Source of the DNA: Taeniopygia guttata
Lineage: Eukaryota > Chordata > Aves > Passeriformes > Estrildidae
Direction: 5' to 3'
Length of the DNA: 64,000 bases
NCBI RefSeq assembly: GCF_048771995.1
Contig: NC_133030.1
Location: 12,912,001-12,976,000, forward strand
The position numbers were made by a program, and so were the translations under genes. A model generated the notes under the pieces. The model had not been told where the DNA came from. It did not search any database and worked only from the letters and a program-made list of their open reading frames with translations. This document shows, in pieces, positions 35,220-46,992 of the stretch (the first letter of the stretch is position 1; each line of letters opens with the position of its first letter).

Positions 35220-37255
35220 GGGAGGGAGGTGCCGAGCCAGGCTGGATGCCGCTGCGGCCCTGCCTGTCCCGCAGCCTGCGCTGCCCGGCTCGGGAATGGC
35301 GGGCACGGAAGGGAAGGTGGCAGGGCCCTCACTCAGCGCAGGCTCCGCAGCGGGCAGGCGGGATGCCGGAGCTGCTGGCAGAGCTGCAGGACGCCGTGGG
35401 CTCGCAGCTCGTTGTCACTCCGGCCCGGGCAGGTGAGACGGGGCCCCTGCAGCAGCCGCGCAGCCGGGGCTGGGCAGGAGGCGCCCGCCAGCCGGCAGCT
35501 GCCCGGCCTGTGGGAGCTGGGAAACAGGGAAGGAGGGCTTTGGCCTCGGCTCCCTCGGCTGCTGCAGGTGGGAAGGGCGGAGCAGCGGCTGAGGTCCTGG
35601 CAGCAGCAGGGGCTGGTGAGGCGGCAAGAGCGCAGCCCGACCAGAGCCCTCGGGAAAGAACCTCCGAGCCCAGCGCGGGCCCGCGGAGGTATCCGTGGGG
35701 TCGGAGAGCTCCTGTCCCCTGTGGCCGGGGCAGCAGCCGCCCACCCGCCCAGGCCGCCGCCGCTGCCGTCCTGTGTCGGCCCGCAGCGCCCTGGCCCGGT
35801 GCGGGCTCGGCGCGGTGCGGGCGTGTGTGAGCGGAGCAGCCCCGGACAGCGCCCGGTGCCGCAGTGCCCGGCAGCGCGGGGGGATGGGGCAGGGCAGCTC
35901 CCGCCGCCGCCGCGGCGAGGGACCGGGACGTGCTGCCCGTGGGGAATCGCTGCGGTGCCGCCGGGTGGGGAGCAGCGGCAGTTCCCGCTGCTCCGTCTGC
36001 TCCGGGGGGGAGCCCGGGACGAGAGTCCGGGAAGTTCGGGTCGATCGCGTAAGGAAGGGTCGGGGAAAGCGGGATCCCGGCCAGGTGAGGGACCCCCTGA
36101 GAGTGACAGCGGGATACGGGGATCAGGAGGAAGAGAGACTTTAGTGTGGATTTTTTAGGTGCTTGTAATGTGAGGGGGTCAAAGCTCTTTTATATTTCCT
36201 GGGACAGCCTTGGGAGGAAGCACTTGAGGTCGTTTCTGTATTCCTGCGGTAGCAGCCAGTGGGTCTAGGGAGGGAGGGAAAGGCGACTGTGCCATGGGAA
36301 AGCTGGGCTGAAAGGGGTGAGGGAACGTGAGGTGTGGATGTCGGAGCGGGTGTTCCGGGCAGCTCCGGGGCCAGCGTGAGTGAGAGGAGCCGCAGCTGGA
36401 AGGGGCGTCGGTGCCCGCGGTGCGAGTGGATCCGTGCGTGGGGAAAGCGGCGGCAGGGAGTGCGGTGCAGGGTGAGAGCGGGCAGTTCGCTGCGGAGCGC
36501 GGCTGCCGAGCCGCAGGGGCCGGAGCGGCGGGGCAGGAACGGCGGAGCGGCGGCGTTATCGGCGGCAGCGCGGGCGTCGGGAGGCGCGTGCGGTCGCCGG
36601 CGCCGCCGGGAGCCGCCGCGGGGTGACCGCCTCCTTCCTGCCCTGGCGGCGAGGCGAGCGCGGGGCCGCAGCCGCGGCAGCAGCGCCATGTGCCAGCGCC
36701 GCCGCGAGGGACCGGGGAGCTGGCACCTGGCAGCGCCGCGCGGGGCCGGGGGCTGCTGCCACCCCCCGCGGGGGCTGCGAGCTGCCGGGAGGGGAGCGCC
36801 CCGAGCGTGGGGCCTTTGAACTTCGCAGGTGCCCGAGCTAGATGTGGTCCCGCGGAAGGTGTCGGTAGGATGTGGGCTGAAGGCTGTCGTCGCCGCCAGG
36901 AGGGCTCTTGTCGGGCTCCAGCAGCACCGTTGGAGGCCCGGGGGATGGAGGCAGGGCCCCCGCGGGGCAGGTGCAGTGGGGGGGGCTGTCTCCCCCCGGG
37001 GACATCCGGGTGGCAGCCCACTGTGGCGAAGCGTGTGACGCCAGAAGCGCAGGCGAGGCTCATATTTGGGCACGGAGCAGGTTATTGGAGGCCGCGGCCC
37101 CGCAGCCGGGAGATGAGGCGCCTGATAAAGGCTGCCCCGGTGCTGCTGCCTGCGTTGGCTCGGGCGCAGGCCTGAGGGAGCTGCCCGGCTGCGCCGGCTC
37201 GGGGCCGGTGCCGTGGGGCCGGTGCCGTGGGGCCGGTGGCGTGGGGCCGGTGGCC
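35220..37255 (+). promoter_or_regulatory. Host flank and CpG-rich 5' region of SRCR gene 4
   Basis: Continuous CpG-rich 2 kb from the ERV edge to the start codon, showing the ancestral arrangement without the LTR-like insertion. The possible small exon near the ATG at 35364 and its possible acceptor near 35570 are here only about 140 bp apart. Three 14-bp repeats precede the ATG repeat. Confidence 0.5.
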
Positions 37256-40200
37256 ATGGGGCCGGTGGCGGCGCTGGGGCTGCTGCTGTGCGTGCGGCTG
37301 TGTGCGGGTGAGTGGCGGCGGGCGGGAGCGGGGCCCGCGGCGGTGGCGGGCCCGGCTCAGCAGCCCCCGTGCCGCAGGCTCCGGGCAGCTGCGTCTGGTG
37401 GGCGGCGGCGGGCGCTGTGCCGGGCGCGTGGAGGTGGAGCACGGCGGTGAGTGGGGCTCCGTGTGCGTCTACGATTTCGACTGGGAAAGTCGCTTGGCCG
37501 AGGTGGTGTGCCGGCTGCTGGGCTGCGGCCGGGTGGACAGGGAGTCCCCGTACGCCCCGTTCGGGCAGGGCACCGGGCGGATCTGGCTGCAGCCCTTCTG
37601 CCGAGGAGGTGAGAATGCGCTGGAGGAGTGTCTGCACTTTGGATGGGGACGGCACTTCTGCGGCCACGACCGGGATGCGGGGGTGACCTGCACAGGTGAG
37701 GGGACACGCTGGCCGTGCAGGGACAGGCACGTTGTGCTGGAGCATCCTGGGCAGGTCTGAGCCGTGCCGGTGCCCCTGTGCAGATGCCGGCGACCTGAGA
37801 CTGGTGGGCGGCAGCAGTCCCTGTGCCGGGAGGGTGGAGGTGAAGCTGCAGGGACAGTGGGGCACGGTGGGAGACGACGTCTGGGACATGGAGGACGCCG
37901 AGGTGGTTTGCCAGCAGCTGGGCTGTGGCTCAGCTTCTGGTGCCTACCCTGCCCATGACACGTTCGGTGAAGGGAATGGGCTCATCAGCCTGTTCAGGGT
38001 GGACTGCAGTGGGTACGAGGACACGCTCTGGGACTGCGAGATCCGTGGCTGGGGACCCTATAACAGCAGCGTCCATTACTGGGACACAGCTGTTGTCTGC
38101 CAAGGTAGGAGCTGGGCTTATGTGGGCATGGGGCACTGCCTGCGCATCCCTTGACACTGGTCCTGCAGGATTCTCCCGGCTAGTCGGAGGTGATGGAGCC
38201 TGTGCCGGGCGTCTGGAGGTGCGTCGGGGCCGGGCCTGGGTCGGTGTCTGTGAGGATCAGGTGGACATGAAGGCGGCCCAGGTGGTGTGCAGGGAGCTGG
38301 GCTGCGGTGAGGCGCTCACCATCCCTGGCAGTGCTCGATTTGGGAGAGGATCAGGGTCATTGTGGGACGGTGGCTTCCAGTGCAATGGCACCGAGTCCCT
38401 GCTCAGTGCGTGTGCCCGGCGTCTGCCCCACAGCCAGGCCTGCGCCGGCCCTGCCGGCGTCATCTGCTCCGGTAAGTGCTGGGGACGGCGGGAGCTGTTG
38501 GGGTCCCTGCGGCATGGCCCCCCTGACCGCCGTTCGTGCCGCAGCCTACACGGGCTTCCGGCTGGGGAACAGCAGCTCGGGATGCTCCGGGCGAGTGGAG
38601 GTGGCAGTGAGGGGGACGTGGGGATCCGTGTGCGCCAGCGAGTGGGACCTGGCCGATGCGCACGTCCTGTGCCGCCACCTGGGCTGCGGCCGCGCCTCCA
38701 GCGTGCCCCCGGGAGGCTCCTTCGGCAGCGGGGAGGGGACACTGCGGCCGGACGCCTTCGGCTGCCATGGGAGCGAGCGGCACCCGGGCGAGTGCCCCGT
38801 GGCCGTGCTGGGGAAGCCGCCCTGTGTGCCCGGAAACGCCGCCGCCGTCAACTGCTCAGGTGTGCAAGGCGGCTCTGCGAGGAGCCTTAAGGGCTTTTGG
38901 GAGCCTGCTAAGAATTGGCAGCAGTGGATGCAGGGAACTTTTGCGATGAAGGACTGAGTCTGACCATTTTACAGGCAGTGTCGAGTCCCTGCGGCTAGTA
39001 GGGGGCGAGTCCCGATGTGATGGGTTTCTGGATTTGGCCATAGCCACTGGGGCCTGGCGCCGTGTGCCAGGAGAGGTTTCGCTCGTACGGAATTTCAACG
39101 AAGTGTGCTGGGAGCTGGGCTGTGGAGAACTGGACAGGACTGATGCTGTCCGTGGTACGATCAAACTGCAGGATGTCAACAAGAATGAGAGGTCCATCAT
39201 ACAAAGGGCGATTCGAACCATCATGGACAAGACCACCAGGTTGGCCCGTAGGACAATTAATGATTATTATATTTTGAATCGAGAGGATTTCATCACCACT
39301 GCACCAGCTGACATCCCTCATGGGAACTACATCACGTGCTCAGGTGGGTGTCCCGAGAAGGGCCAGAGGTGCGGGTGCCCCAAGCAGCCCCCCCAGCCCA
39401 TTCCTTCCCTGCCCACAGGCAGCCGGCAGGTGAGGCTGGCGGGGAGCTCGGGGTGCTGTGCCGGGCGTGTGGAGGTCTATTCCGGGGGCAGCTGGAGCTC
39501 CGTCTGCCAGGAAGGCTGGGAGCTGCAGGACGCCGCCGTTGTCTGCCGGGAGCTGGGCTGTGGCACGGCACTGGAGGCCCCGAGCCGGGCGCGCTTCGGT
39601 GCCGGCACGGGGCCGCTGTGGCCGTACGTGCCCGACTGCTCCGGCTCCGAGGAGTCTCTCTGGGAATGCGGGCGCACGGAACGGCGCGAGTGCGGGCGCG
39701 GTGGCGGGGCAGGGGCCGTCTGCTCAGGTCGGTGCCGGGCACCCCAAGGTCAGGGCCCGGCAGAGGCCCCGGGGGGTTCCCGGCCGTGCCGTGACCCCCC
39801 CGCACCCCTTGCAGAGCAGCTCTCGGTGCGGCTGGCAGGAGGCCCTGGGCGCTGCCGGGGGTACCTGGAGGTGTCCTACAACGGCACCTGGGGCCGCGTC
39901 TGCGCCAACGGCACCAGAACCGGCACCGGCACCGCCGTCTGCCGCCAGCTGGGCTGTGGGCACCGGGGCCTGCTCTCGGCTGTCCCCACCCAGCAGCCGT
40001 CCCTGGCGTGGCTGGCCTGGGTGGGCTGTGAGGACGGGGCCCGCTCGCTCTGGGGGTGCCCCTCGGCCCCCTGGCACCTGCAGAGCTGTGGCACCGGCGG
40101 CTACGCCCAAGTGGAGTGTGAGGAGGACGGCGATGGCACCTCTGAGGGACGCACTACCCCATATCCGGAGGGTGCCACCAGCACAGGTAGCTCTGCCCGT

Positions 40201-41613
40201 GCCTGCATCCCCCACCGCAGGCTGGCTGGGATCCCCCTCCCCTCACTGCCTGCCTGTGTCCCCACAGGTGTCCCCAGCAGATCACCCTCAGCAGTGGCCG
40301 TGGGGACTGTGCCTGTGCCCACTGTGCTGTGCGTGGTGCTGGGGACGCTGCTGTGCCTGTCCCTGGGTGCCCTGGCCCTGCTGCTGTGCCGTGCCCGTGC
40401 CCGGCGCCGAGGTGGGTCCCGGTGGATGGGGGTGGGGACAGATCCGGTCTGGGGGTCCTGTGGAACAGCTCTGAAGGTGGCCGGGGTTGTCCGTGTGCCA
40501 CCCACAGGGCCCAGGGCCCCAGGTAAGTGCTGCATCTGGTTCCAGGCCCTGGCAGAGCTGCAGATGCCATCTCCAACGCTGTCTACGAGGAGCTGGATTA
40601 CAAAGCCGTGCCAGAGTACCAGGAGGTGCCCACTCCCCCAGGTGGGTGCCGCCCTTGTGCCCCGGCTGTGCTCGGAGTGAAGGCTCTGCCTGACAGCCCC
40701 ACGGCACCTCCGGGTCCCGGTGGCCCTGCTGTGGTTCCTGGCCATGGGCTGTGGGTGCCCCTGGGTGCCACAGCAGCCCTGCTCTGTAGCGTGAGGTTCT
40801 GTCACCTGCGGAGCCGCTTGTGGCCACCCCCAAGTCCCTGTTTGTCCCCTGCAGGTTCCCTGTCGGAGGGACGGGTGAAGAAGCTGCCGTATTACACCGG
40901 GGACAGCGTGGAGGGGAGTGACACCGAGGCCGCCCCAGGTAGGGCCACAGGGCAGGAGCCCAGCAGGGAGAGCTGGGGACAGGGGGCACACCCAGGCTGG
41001 GGGGCTGAGGGGACAAATCCTTCCCCCCTTGTTAGTGTGCAGAGAGACATCGCCTTTCCCTGTGGGACCACAGGGCCTCCAGCAGCTGCCCAGTGGAAAG
41101 GCTGGCAAGGATGGCACAGCCAGAGCCCTGCCAGGGACACTGGTCACTGCCATGGACCCCTCTGATTTTCCCAGATCCCCCTGCCCGGCCCGAGCAAGGA
41201 ACCCCGGAGGGCTACGACGATGTCCTGGATGTGCCACAGGAGGCCCCTGCTCCCAGCACTGGGGACAGCTCTGAGGGAGTGACACGGCAGAAATCGATCT
41301 GTGTCCTCCCCACAGGTGAGAGGGCTCACAGCTGCCCTGTCCCCTCTGCAGAGCCACTCCAGGGCAGGGTTTGTGTGTGGGGGCAGGCAGGGCCCCAGCA
41401 CAGATCCATGGGTGCTGTGCTCTGACCCCCGGTGGGGTCCGTCAGGGGGGACAGGGAGCTGCCTGCCCCTCAGGCACCTTTCCGTGCTGTGCCCAAGGTG
41501 GGATCTGCTCCCCTCCATGTCCCCCAGGAGCAACAACAGACTTCTCAGATCCGAGCCCTGGGAACACGCACTATGATGATGTGGGCAGCAGCGCCCCAGC
41601 GACACTGCCATGA
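37256..41613 (+). CDS. SRCR gene 4: WC1/CD163L1-like scavenger receptor (cassette B)
   Basis: Exons 37256-37307, 37378-37695, 37784-38104, 38169-38471, 38545-38859, 38975-39343, 39419-39727, 39815-40186, 40268-40411, 40508-40522, 40546-40641, 40855-40938, 41175-41315, 41528-41613 (2925 nt, 974 residues). Same domain order as gene 1. SRCR1 is one residue shorter (PFCRGGEN block) and has its own YDFDWESRLAEV segment. SRCR2 has VGDDVWD in place of VADGDWD, and a second block GAYPAHDTFGEG. Exon 6 is the basic cassette B. In the tail the last tyrosine motif reads HYDDV instead of DYDDV. Intron 9 is shorter than in the other copies. Open throughout, with poly(A) signal ATTAAA at 41791-41796. Confidence 0.85.
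38975..39343 (+). other. Exon 6, cassette B (divergent SRCR5, gene 4)
   Basis: 369-nt exon. The first half is SRCR-like (SLRLVGGESRCDG, EVCWELGCGE). The second half is unrelated to cassette A and strongly basic, with KNERSIIQRAIRTIMDK and TTRLARR, then a Tyr/acidic stretch and a final YITCSG. Both cassettes keep four cysteines at equivalent places and both lack the usual CxGxExxLxxC segment. The swapped DNA starts inside intron 5, right after CAGCAGTGGATG. Confidence 0.8.
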
Positions 41614-41790
41614 GGATGTCCTGGCCATGCCACAGCCCAGGGGACACGTGTGTGGCAGTGCGGTGGGGCCCTGTGCCCAGGGAGGTCTGGCCCTGCCCAT
41701 GGAAGTCATCCCTCGCTGTGCAGCGCTGCAGGAAAGCAGCTCCTGTGTAGGGATTTCCTTTGATTTCAGTTTAAATTTCCATTTTTCCTT

Positions 41791-41796
41791 ATTAAA
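41791..41796 (+). terminator. Poly(A) signal ATTAAA, gene 4
   Basis: ATTAAA in the same 3' UTR context as gene 1, with no LTR interruption. The equivalents in genes 5 and 6 are at 53322-53327 and 63395-63400. Confidence 0.5.
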
Positions 41797-42172
41797 AGCC
41801 AAACTGGTCAGAAACTCACTCCCATGCCTGGAAGCTCATTCTGGGGCTGGCACTTCCATCCCATGTACGCTTTTGGTTGGCGATGTGAGGCAGGAACTGG
41901 AAGCAGAAACACATCCCTGGGGATGGTGGGCTGAGGGGGGAGGGCAGAGGAGGATTGCTGGGCTTGTCTGCAGGGCCTTTATTTATCGCTGCCAAATGCA
42001 CAGAAGCGATGCCAGCAACAGCGAGGGGAAAAGGGAGAGGGCAGGAGCCGGAGCCCACCCCGCAGGTGCCGCAGGATCTCCTCCCCGTGCCCCGCGGGTG
42101 GGGCAGGCTCAGCCCCACTCTCAGCGCCGAGAGCTGGGCTGGGAAGGGCTCTGGTTGTTGGAAGGACTTTTC

Positions 42173-42374
42173 CTAAAGGAGGGGAGGTCTCCTGAAGGAG
42201 GGGAGCGCCTTCCTGTCCCCCGGCAGCAGCCCGCGGTGGCAGGGCGGCCGGGCCATGGCCCCTGGCTGCGGCACGTCGTGCTCCAGGAGGCTCCCGATCT
42301 TCAGGGCGGGCTGCAGAGCCCGGAGGGCGTCCAGTTCCTGCAGCAGGGCCTGGCTGAAGCCGTCCGTGCTCAGC
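42173..42374 (-). pseudogene. Minus-strand terminal exon fragment (unit 4)
   Basis: Same 202-nt truncated terminal exon with open 66-residue frame. AATAAA on minus is at 41978-41983. Confidence 0.5.
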
Positions 42375-42428
42375 CTGGGCGTGGAGGAGGCAGGAGAAGA
42401 GGAGAAGGTGCTGGAGCTTGTGGCGAGG

Positions 42429-45290
42429 TGTCAGAGTCCAGAGCATCCCTCTGGCTGCCCTGGATGACTCGAGCCCCTGGCAAAGAGCCCAGGAACCTTG
42501 GCAGCAAACGGTAAACACCTCTGGATTCGAGTTTAGCCTGTGGGAGAGGCTGGCGAACTTACATGAGGAATTACACGCAAAAAGGGTTTGAATGATGTCA
42601 TAAGGAAATTGACACAGAGTGGAAAAGTAGAATTTTGGGATTTGTTAGAATGAAATTCAGGGGTACAAGATGGAGGAACCTGGGTGTGCCCTAGCTTCTT
42701 CTTCCTTCTTCTTGTCCTCCATGTCTTGCTGTGATAGTGACACTTTTCTATTGGTTAACGATAGGGAAACTTGTCAAACGTAGATTTTAGGCATTGGTAC
42801 GGGAATTGTAAACTCTGTAGATGTAATTATGGGTCTATAATGTGGGAGCCGCCTGGGGCGGGAAGGAGACTGCCACGGCTTCTGTGCTAGCTGGACCTCG
42901 GCAGGTCAGAAAGAAACTCTTCTAGATAAGGGAAAAGAAACAACCTTGAAAAGTTGGCTTCACGCATTCCAGACCTCTTCTTCAGCGCCTGGGCTAGTGA
43001 AAAAGGACTTTCACACTGTTGGGGTCTTGCCCAGTGACCCCAACAGTTTTGGCCTCTCTGGGTGGGCACGGAGCTCACCAGAAGTGCTGAACATCTGACC
43101 CTAGCCTAACTAGAAAACTCCCTGTAGAGGACGGCCCGAACCCTTGCCGAGTGCAACATTCTTCATACTCAACTCGGAAAGGAGAAGATCCAAGGGCCCT
43201 GGGTGTTTCCACCTGTTACCTGCTGGACAGAGACCAGGAAAGCTTCTGGACTGATTTTGCAGACGCCGCCGCTATTGGGCGAGGACCGAAGTGGGTTTCA
43301 GGAGATACGTGAAACCCTGCCGGACTCTGATGCAAGCAGACACTGAATCTGAGAACAAAGAGGCAAGCACGCAGACGTGAGAGGACATCCACAAACATCT
43401 CTTCAATCCAGAATTTCAGGACTTGGGTGTCATTGCCTTGCAAAGTCAAAATGTTGTTTTTGTGCTTCATTCTGTTGTCAATTGCCTTAGGCAATTCCAT
43501 TGCCTTGGGTAATTCGGCAGATTTTCCCATGCTCCAACCAAAAGAAAACGTTTGGGAAACTTTGGCCAATGCAGCAGGTTTGGACACCATCTGCTTGACA
43601 CGTTCAAGACTGAAAAAACCATTTTCAACATGTCTTCTGAGCTTGCCAGTGAGTGAATGGCCAATTCCAAAGAACATCCCTCCCAAGGTTTCACAGGTCA
43701 TTCCGAATCCTGTGGACGGATGGGAGGTTTGGACACATTTTCTCCCAATGGTTCCTTTTGAACCTCAAGAATTGGAAATTCTTGGTTCAGTGACAATGAA
43801 TTTTTGTATAGAATTTGGCATTTCAGGAATGATGCAAACAAATAATAAAATGATAGATGTCGCCCCAAATAATTTCATTTCCAGAAATGCCTCTTCTTGG
43901 TGTAATTACACCAAGGTGTCAAACAGACCATCCCACCAAGCCCCAGCGCAATTGCCACAAGGGGTCTTTTTCATTTGTGGGGACAGGATTTGGCCTGCTA
44001 TCCCTGCAAATGCCACAGGCGGTCCATGCAGCATTGGAAAACTTTCATTGCTACCACCCGATTTGACAATCTTGAGAGGGAAAAAGCATAGAGGGAAAAG
44101 AAATATTAAAAAATATGATCCAAAGTGTGATGATAATGCTTATACATGGAACAAGGCTCAGAGAACTGTGGCTGCAATATTCTCGCCACAAGCAGCATCA
44201 GGGGTAGCCGTGACTCACCTGGATCGGATGGGGTGTTGGTTGAGCAAACACGCTCGTGCTGTCTCTCTTGCACTGAGTGACGTGCTAACAGATGTCAACA
44301 GTGGAAGACGGGCAACTCTTCAGAACAGAGCAGCAATTGATTATTTATTGCAGACACATGGGCACGGGTGTGAAGAATTTGAAGGCATGTGCTGCATGAA
44401 CTTGCCAGATCATTTTAAATCAATCCATGAAAACATGAAACAATTGCAGGAAGGTATAGACAAATTTGGAGAAGTTACTGGATCTTGGTTGAATGATTCG
44501 TTTGATTTTTTTTGACCTCTCACCATTGAGGAGGGATCTTTTGAAAATGGCTTTTTATATTTTAGTAGGGCTTTTCATTTTTCTGCTCATTTTTCCATGC
44601 TTTTTTCAATGTGTGCGGCGAGCCGTGAAGAGGGCTGCCAGGGAGGTGTTTTTGGTGCAACGAGAAAGGGGAGCTGTTGGAGTCCAGAGCATCCCTCTGG
44701 CTGCCCTGGATGACTTGAGCCCCTGGCAAAGGGCACAGTAACCTTGGCAGCAAATGGAAAACACCTCTGGATTCGATTTTAGCACCTAGGAGAGGGTGCT
44801 GACCTTACATGAGGAATTACAAACAAAAAGGGTTTGAATGATGTCATAAGGAAATTGACACAGGGTGGAAAAGTAGAATTTTGGGATTTGTTAGAATGAA
44901 ATTCAGGGGTAGAAGATGGGGAACCTGGGCATGCCCTAGCTTCTTCTTCCTTCTTCTTGTCCTCCATGTCTTGGCGTGACAGTGACACTTTTCTGTAGGT
45001 TTAGGATAGGGAAACTTGTCCAATGTCGATTTGATGTATTGGTACAGAAATTGTAAATATTGTACACATAATTTTGGGTATACAATGTGAGAGCCGCCTG
45101 GGGCGGGAAGGAGACTGCAACGGCTTCTGTGCTAGCTGGACCTCGGCAGGTCAGAAAGAAACTCTTGTAGATAAGGAAAAAGAAACAACCTTGAAAAGTC
45201 GGCTTCAAGCATTCCAGACCTCTTCTTCAGCGGCCGGGCTAGGGAAAAAGCACTTTCACACTGTCGGGGTCTTGCCCAGTGACCCCGACA
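42429..45290 (+). mobile_element. ERV locus E: env tail, LTR, leader, env, LTR
   Basis: Env tail ~42429-42588, LTR ~42589-43045, leader 43046-43450, env 43451-44789, LTR ~44835-45290. The first LTR carries the fully compensated version of the right-end hairpin (43016-43046). It is the best preserved of the env-bearing loci. Confidence 0.75.
43451..44789 (+). mobile_element. ERV env, locus E (best preserved)
   Basis: Env-derived region of an alpharetrovirus-like ERV. An open stretch of about 354 codons covers signal peptide, surface subunit and the transmembrane ectodomain, with basic cleavage-like stretch and CX6CC-type motif. Membrane-anchor and tail sequence follow. The first part looks whole; the element as a whole is a gag/pol-less fossil. 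Confidence 0.7.
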
Positions 45291-45608
45291 GGGAGGGAGG
45301 TGCCGAGCCAGGCTGGATGCCGCTGCGGCCCTGCCTGTCCCGCAGCCTGCGCTGCCCGGCTCGGGAATGGCGGGCACGGAAGGGAAGGTGGCAGGGCCCT
45401 CACTCAGCGCAGGCTCCGCAGCGGGCAGGCGGGATGCCGGAGCTGCTGGCAGAGCTGCAGGACGCCGTGGGCTCGCAGCTCGTTGTCACTCCGGCCCGGG
45501 CAGGTGAGACGGGGCCCCTGCAGCAGCCGCGCAGCCGGGGCTGGGCAGGAGGCGCCCGCCAGCCGGCAGCTGCCCGGCCTGTGGGAGCTGGGAAACAGGC
45601 AAGGAGGA

Positions 45609-46987
45609 TGTCGTGGTTTGACACGGAAAAATAATTTTTCCAGTCGAAGAGGTCAATTTGGACATTGATCAATTGAAGGTAGGCACGCCTCTGAGAACAC
45701 AGAGGCCTTAAAAGCAGAATTCCCAGGAGAACTCACTCTCTTGGGTTCCGGTCAGTGGTCAGTGCAGGACTCTCCCCTGCCCGGCCACGAGCTGGGTGGG
45801 GGAGGGGAGAAGCCATGTGGCCTTTGGAGGTAGGCCCAAGGATGGAGGGACTGGAACCGGGCTGGGCCCCTGCAGATAGAAGGGTGGAGAAAATCTGGGA
45901 TGTCTCCATTCCTCCCAGAGTCTGTCTCTCCCAAGAGAGAAAAAGAGACGGCGCTGGTTTTGCCAGCAGTTCACCGCGGGGAAGGAGAAGAGCGGGGGGC
46001 CGCCTGTGGGAGCTGGAGCCTGGGCAGCAAGCCACCTCTGGGAGTCGGGACTTATAACTCTTCCTAAGAAATGAAAGCTTTGTGAAATTTTTCTCCTCCT
46101 TGGTTTGAAAAGAGAGGAAGAGAGACAACCTGGGACCTGGGATGTAGGAAGGAGAAATTCTAGGTGGGAGGAGATGATGGAGTGGCTTTTTGGCTGGACT
46201 TTTTCTTGGTAGCCACAGATTGAACTGATCTTCTCCTCCAAGAGAGACTGTATTTTAGGAGGATGCTGGTGAGCCGAAGAGACCTGCTTCAGCTGGGAAA
46301 AGACAGAAGTGGAGCGAACAAAGAAAAGTTAAGGAGGTTTGTGGTGATGCCCCCTGTCTTCGCAGAGGAAGAAGAGAAGATCTCTGTTCTTGGATTCTCG
46401 GCCGCAGGGGAAAATGGGGGGGACTGTTGGTCCCAAAAATGAAAAACTGAACTGTTGTTTTTTCCCCTCTTGGCAGGGCATCCTTGAAAGGAAAAATCCT
46501 AAAAGCAGTCTGTCTATCCATGCATTGGTGGTGAGAGCACTGTGCATGGAAAGGAGAGGGTCACCACTGGCAAACTTTTTCTCCGGGCAGTGCCATGTGG
46601 TGACATGGAAGCACAGGATGTGGCAGCTGTGTTTCTTGGGGGGTCTGTGGCACAAGAGAGAGACTCCTCTGTCCCTGCAGATGGACTGGGTGTTGATTAT
46701 CTGGAGGGTGGAAACCTGATTGGGGTCCAGATTGTGTCTCACTGTGGTTTGTTGGAGTTGGGTGGTGGGAGGAGGAATGCTTTGGAAGGTTTTCATTTTG
46801 AATTGTGTGTGGTTTTTTTTTCCCCTCTTTTATAGTAGCATAGTGGTAGTAGTTTAATAAAGTTTTTTTCTTGTTATTAGGCTTAGGCCTGCTTTGCTCT
46901 GTCCTCGATCGTGTTTCAAAGCATTCAGTTAAGAGATTGCATTTTCATGGGGGGGCACTGGCATTGTGCCAGTGTCAAACCATGACA
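45609..46987 (+). mobile_element. LTR-like insertion, ~1.38 kb (unit 5)
   Basis: Same insertion as units 1-3, here in a unit lying between two units that lack it. This shows that neighbouring units are not each other's closest relatives. Confidence 0.65.
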
Positions 46988-46992
46988 GAGGG

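Larger units (their letters stand above)
35220..45290 (+). repeat. Array repeat unit 4 (10,071 bp)
   Basis: Fourth unit, lacking both the 1.38-kb LTR-like insertion and the 3' UTR solo LTR. The uninterrupted sequence at 35526-35545 is the empty site of the LTR-like insertion. It carries the cassette B gene. Confidence 0.8.

Noticed and set aside
36141-37889. 582-codon minus-strand open frame, and similar long minus frames at 4099-5905, 15616-17408, 25433-27183, 47598-49361 and 57742-58844
   Set aside because: They lie antisense to the CpG island and SRCR exons, are Pro/Ala/Arg-rich from GC composition, and their sequence simply mirrors the plus-strand gene.
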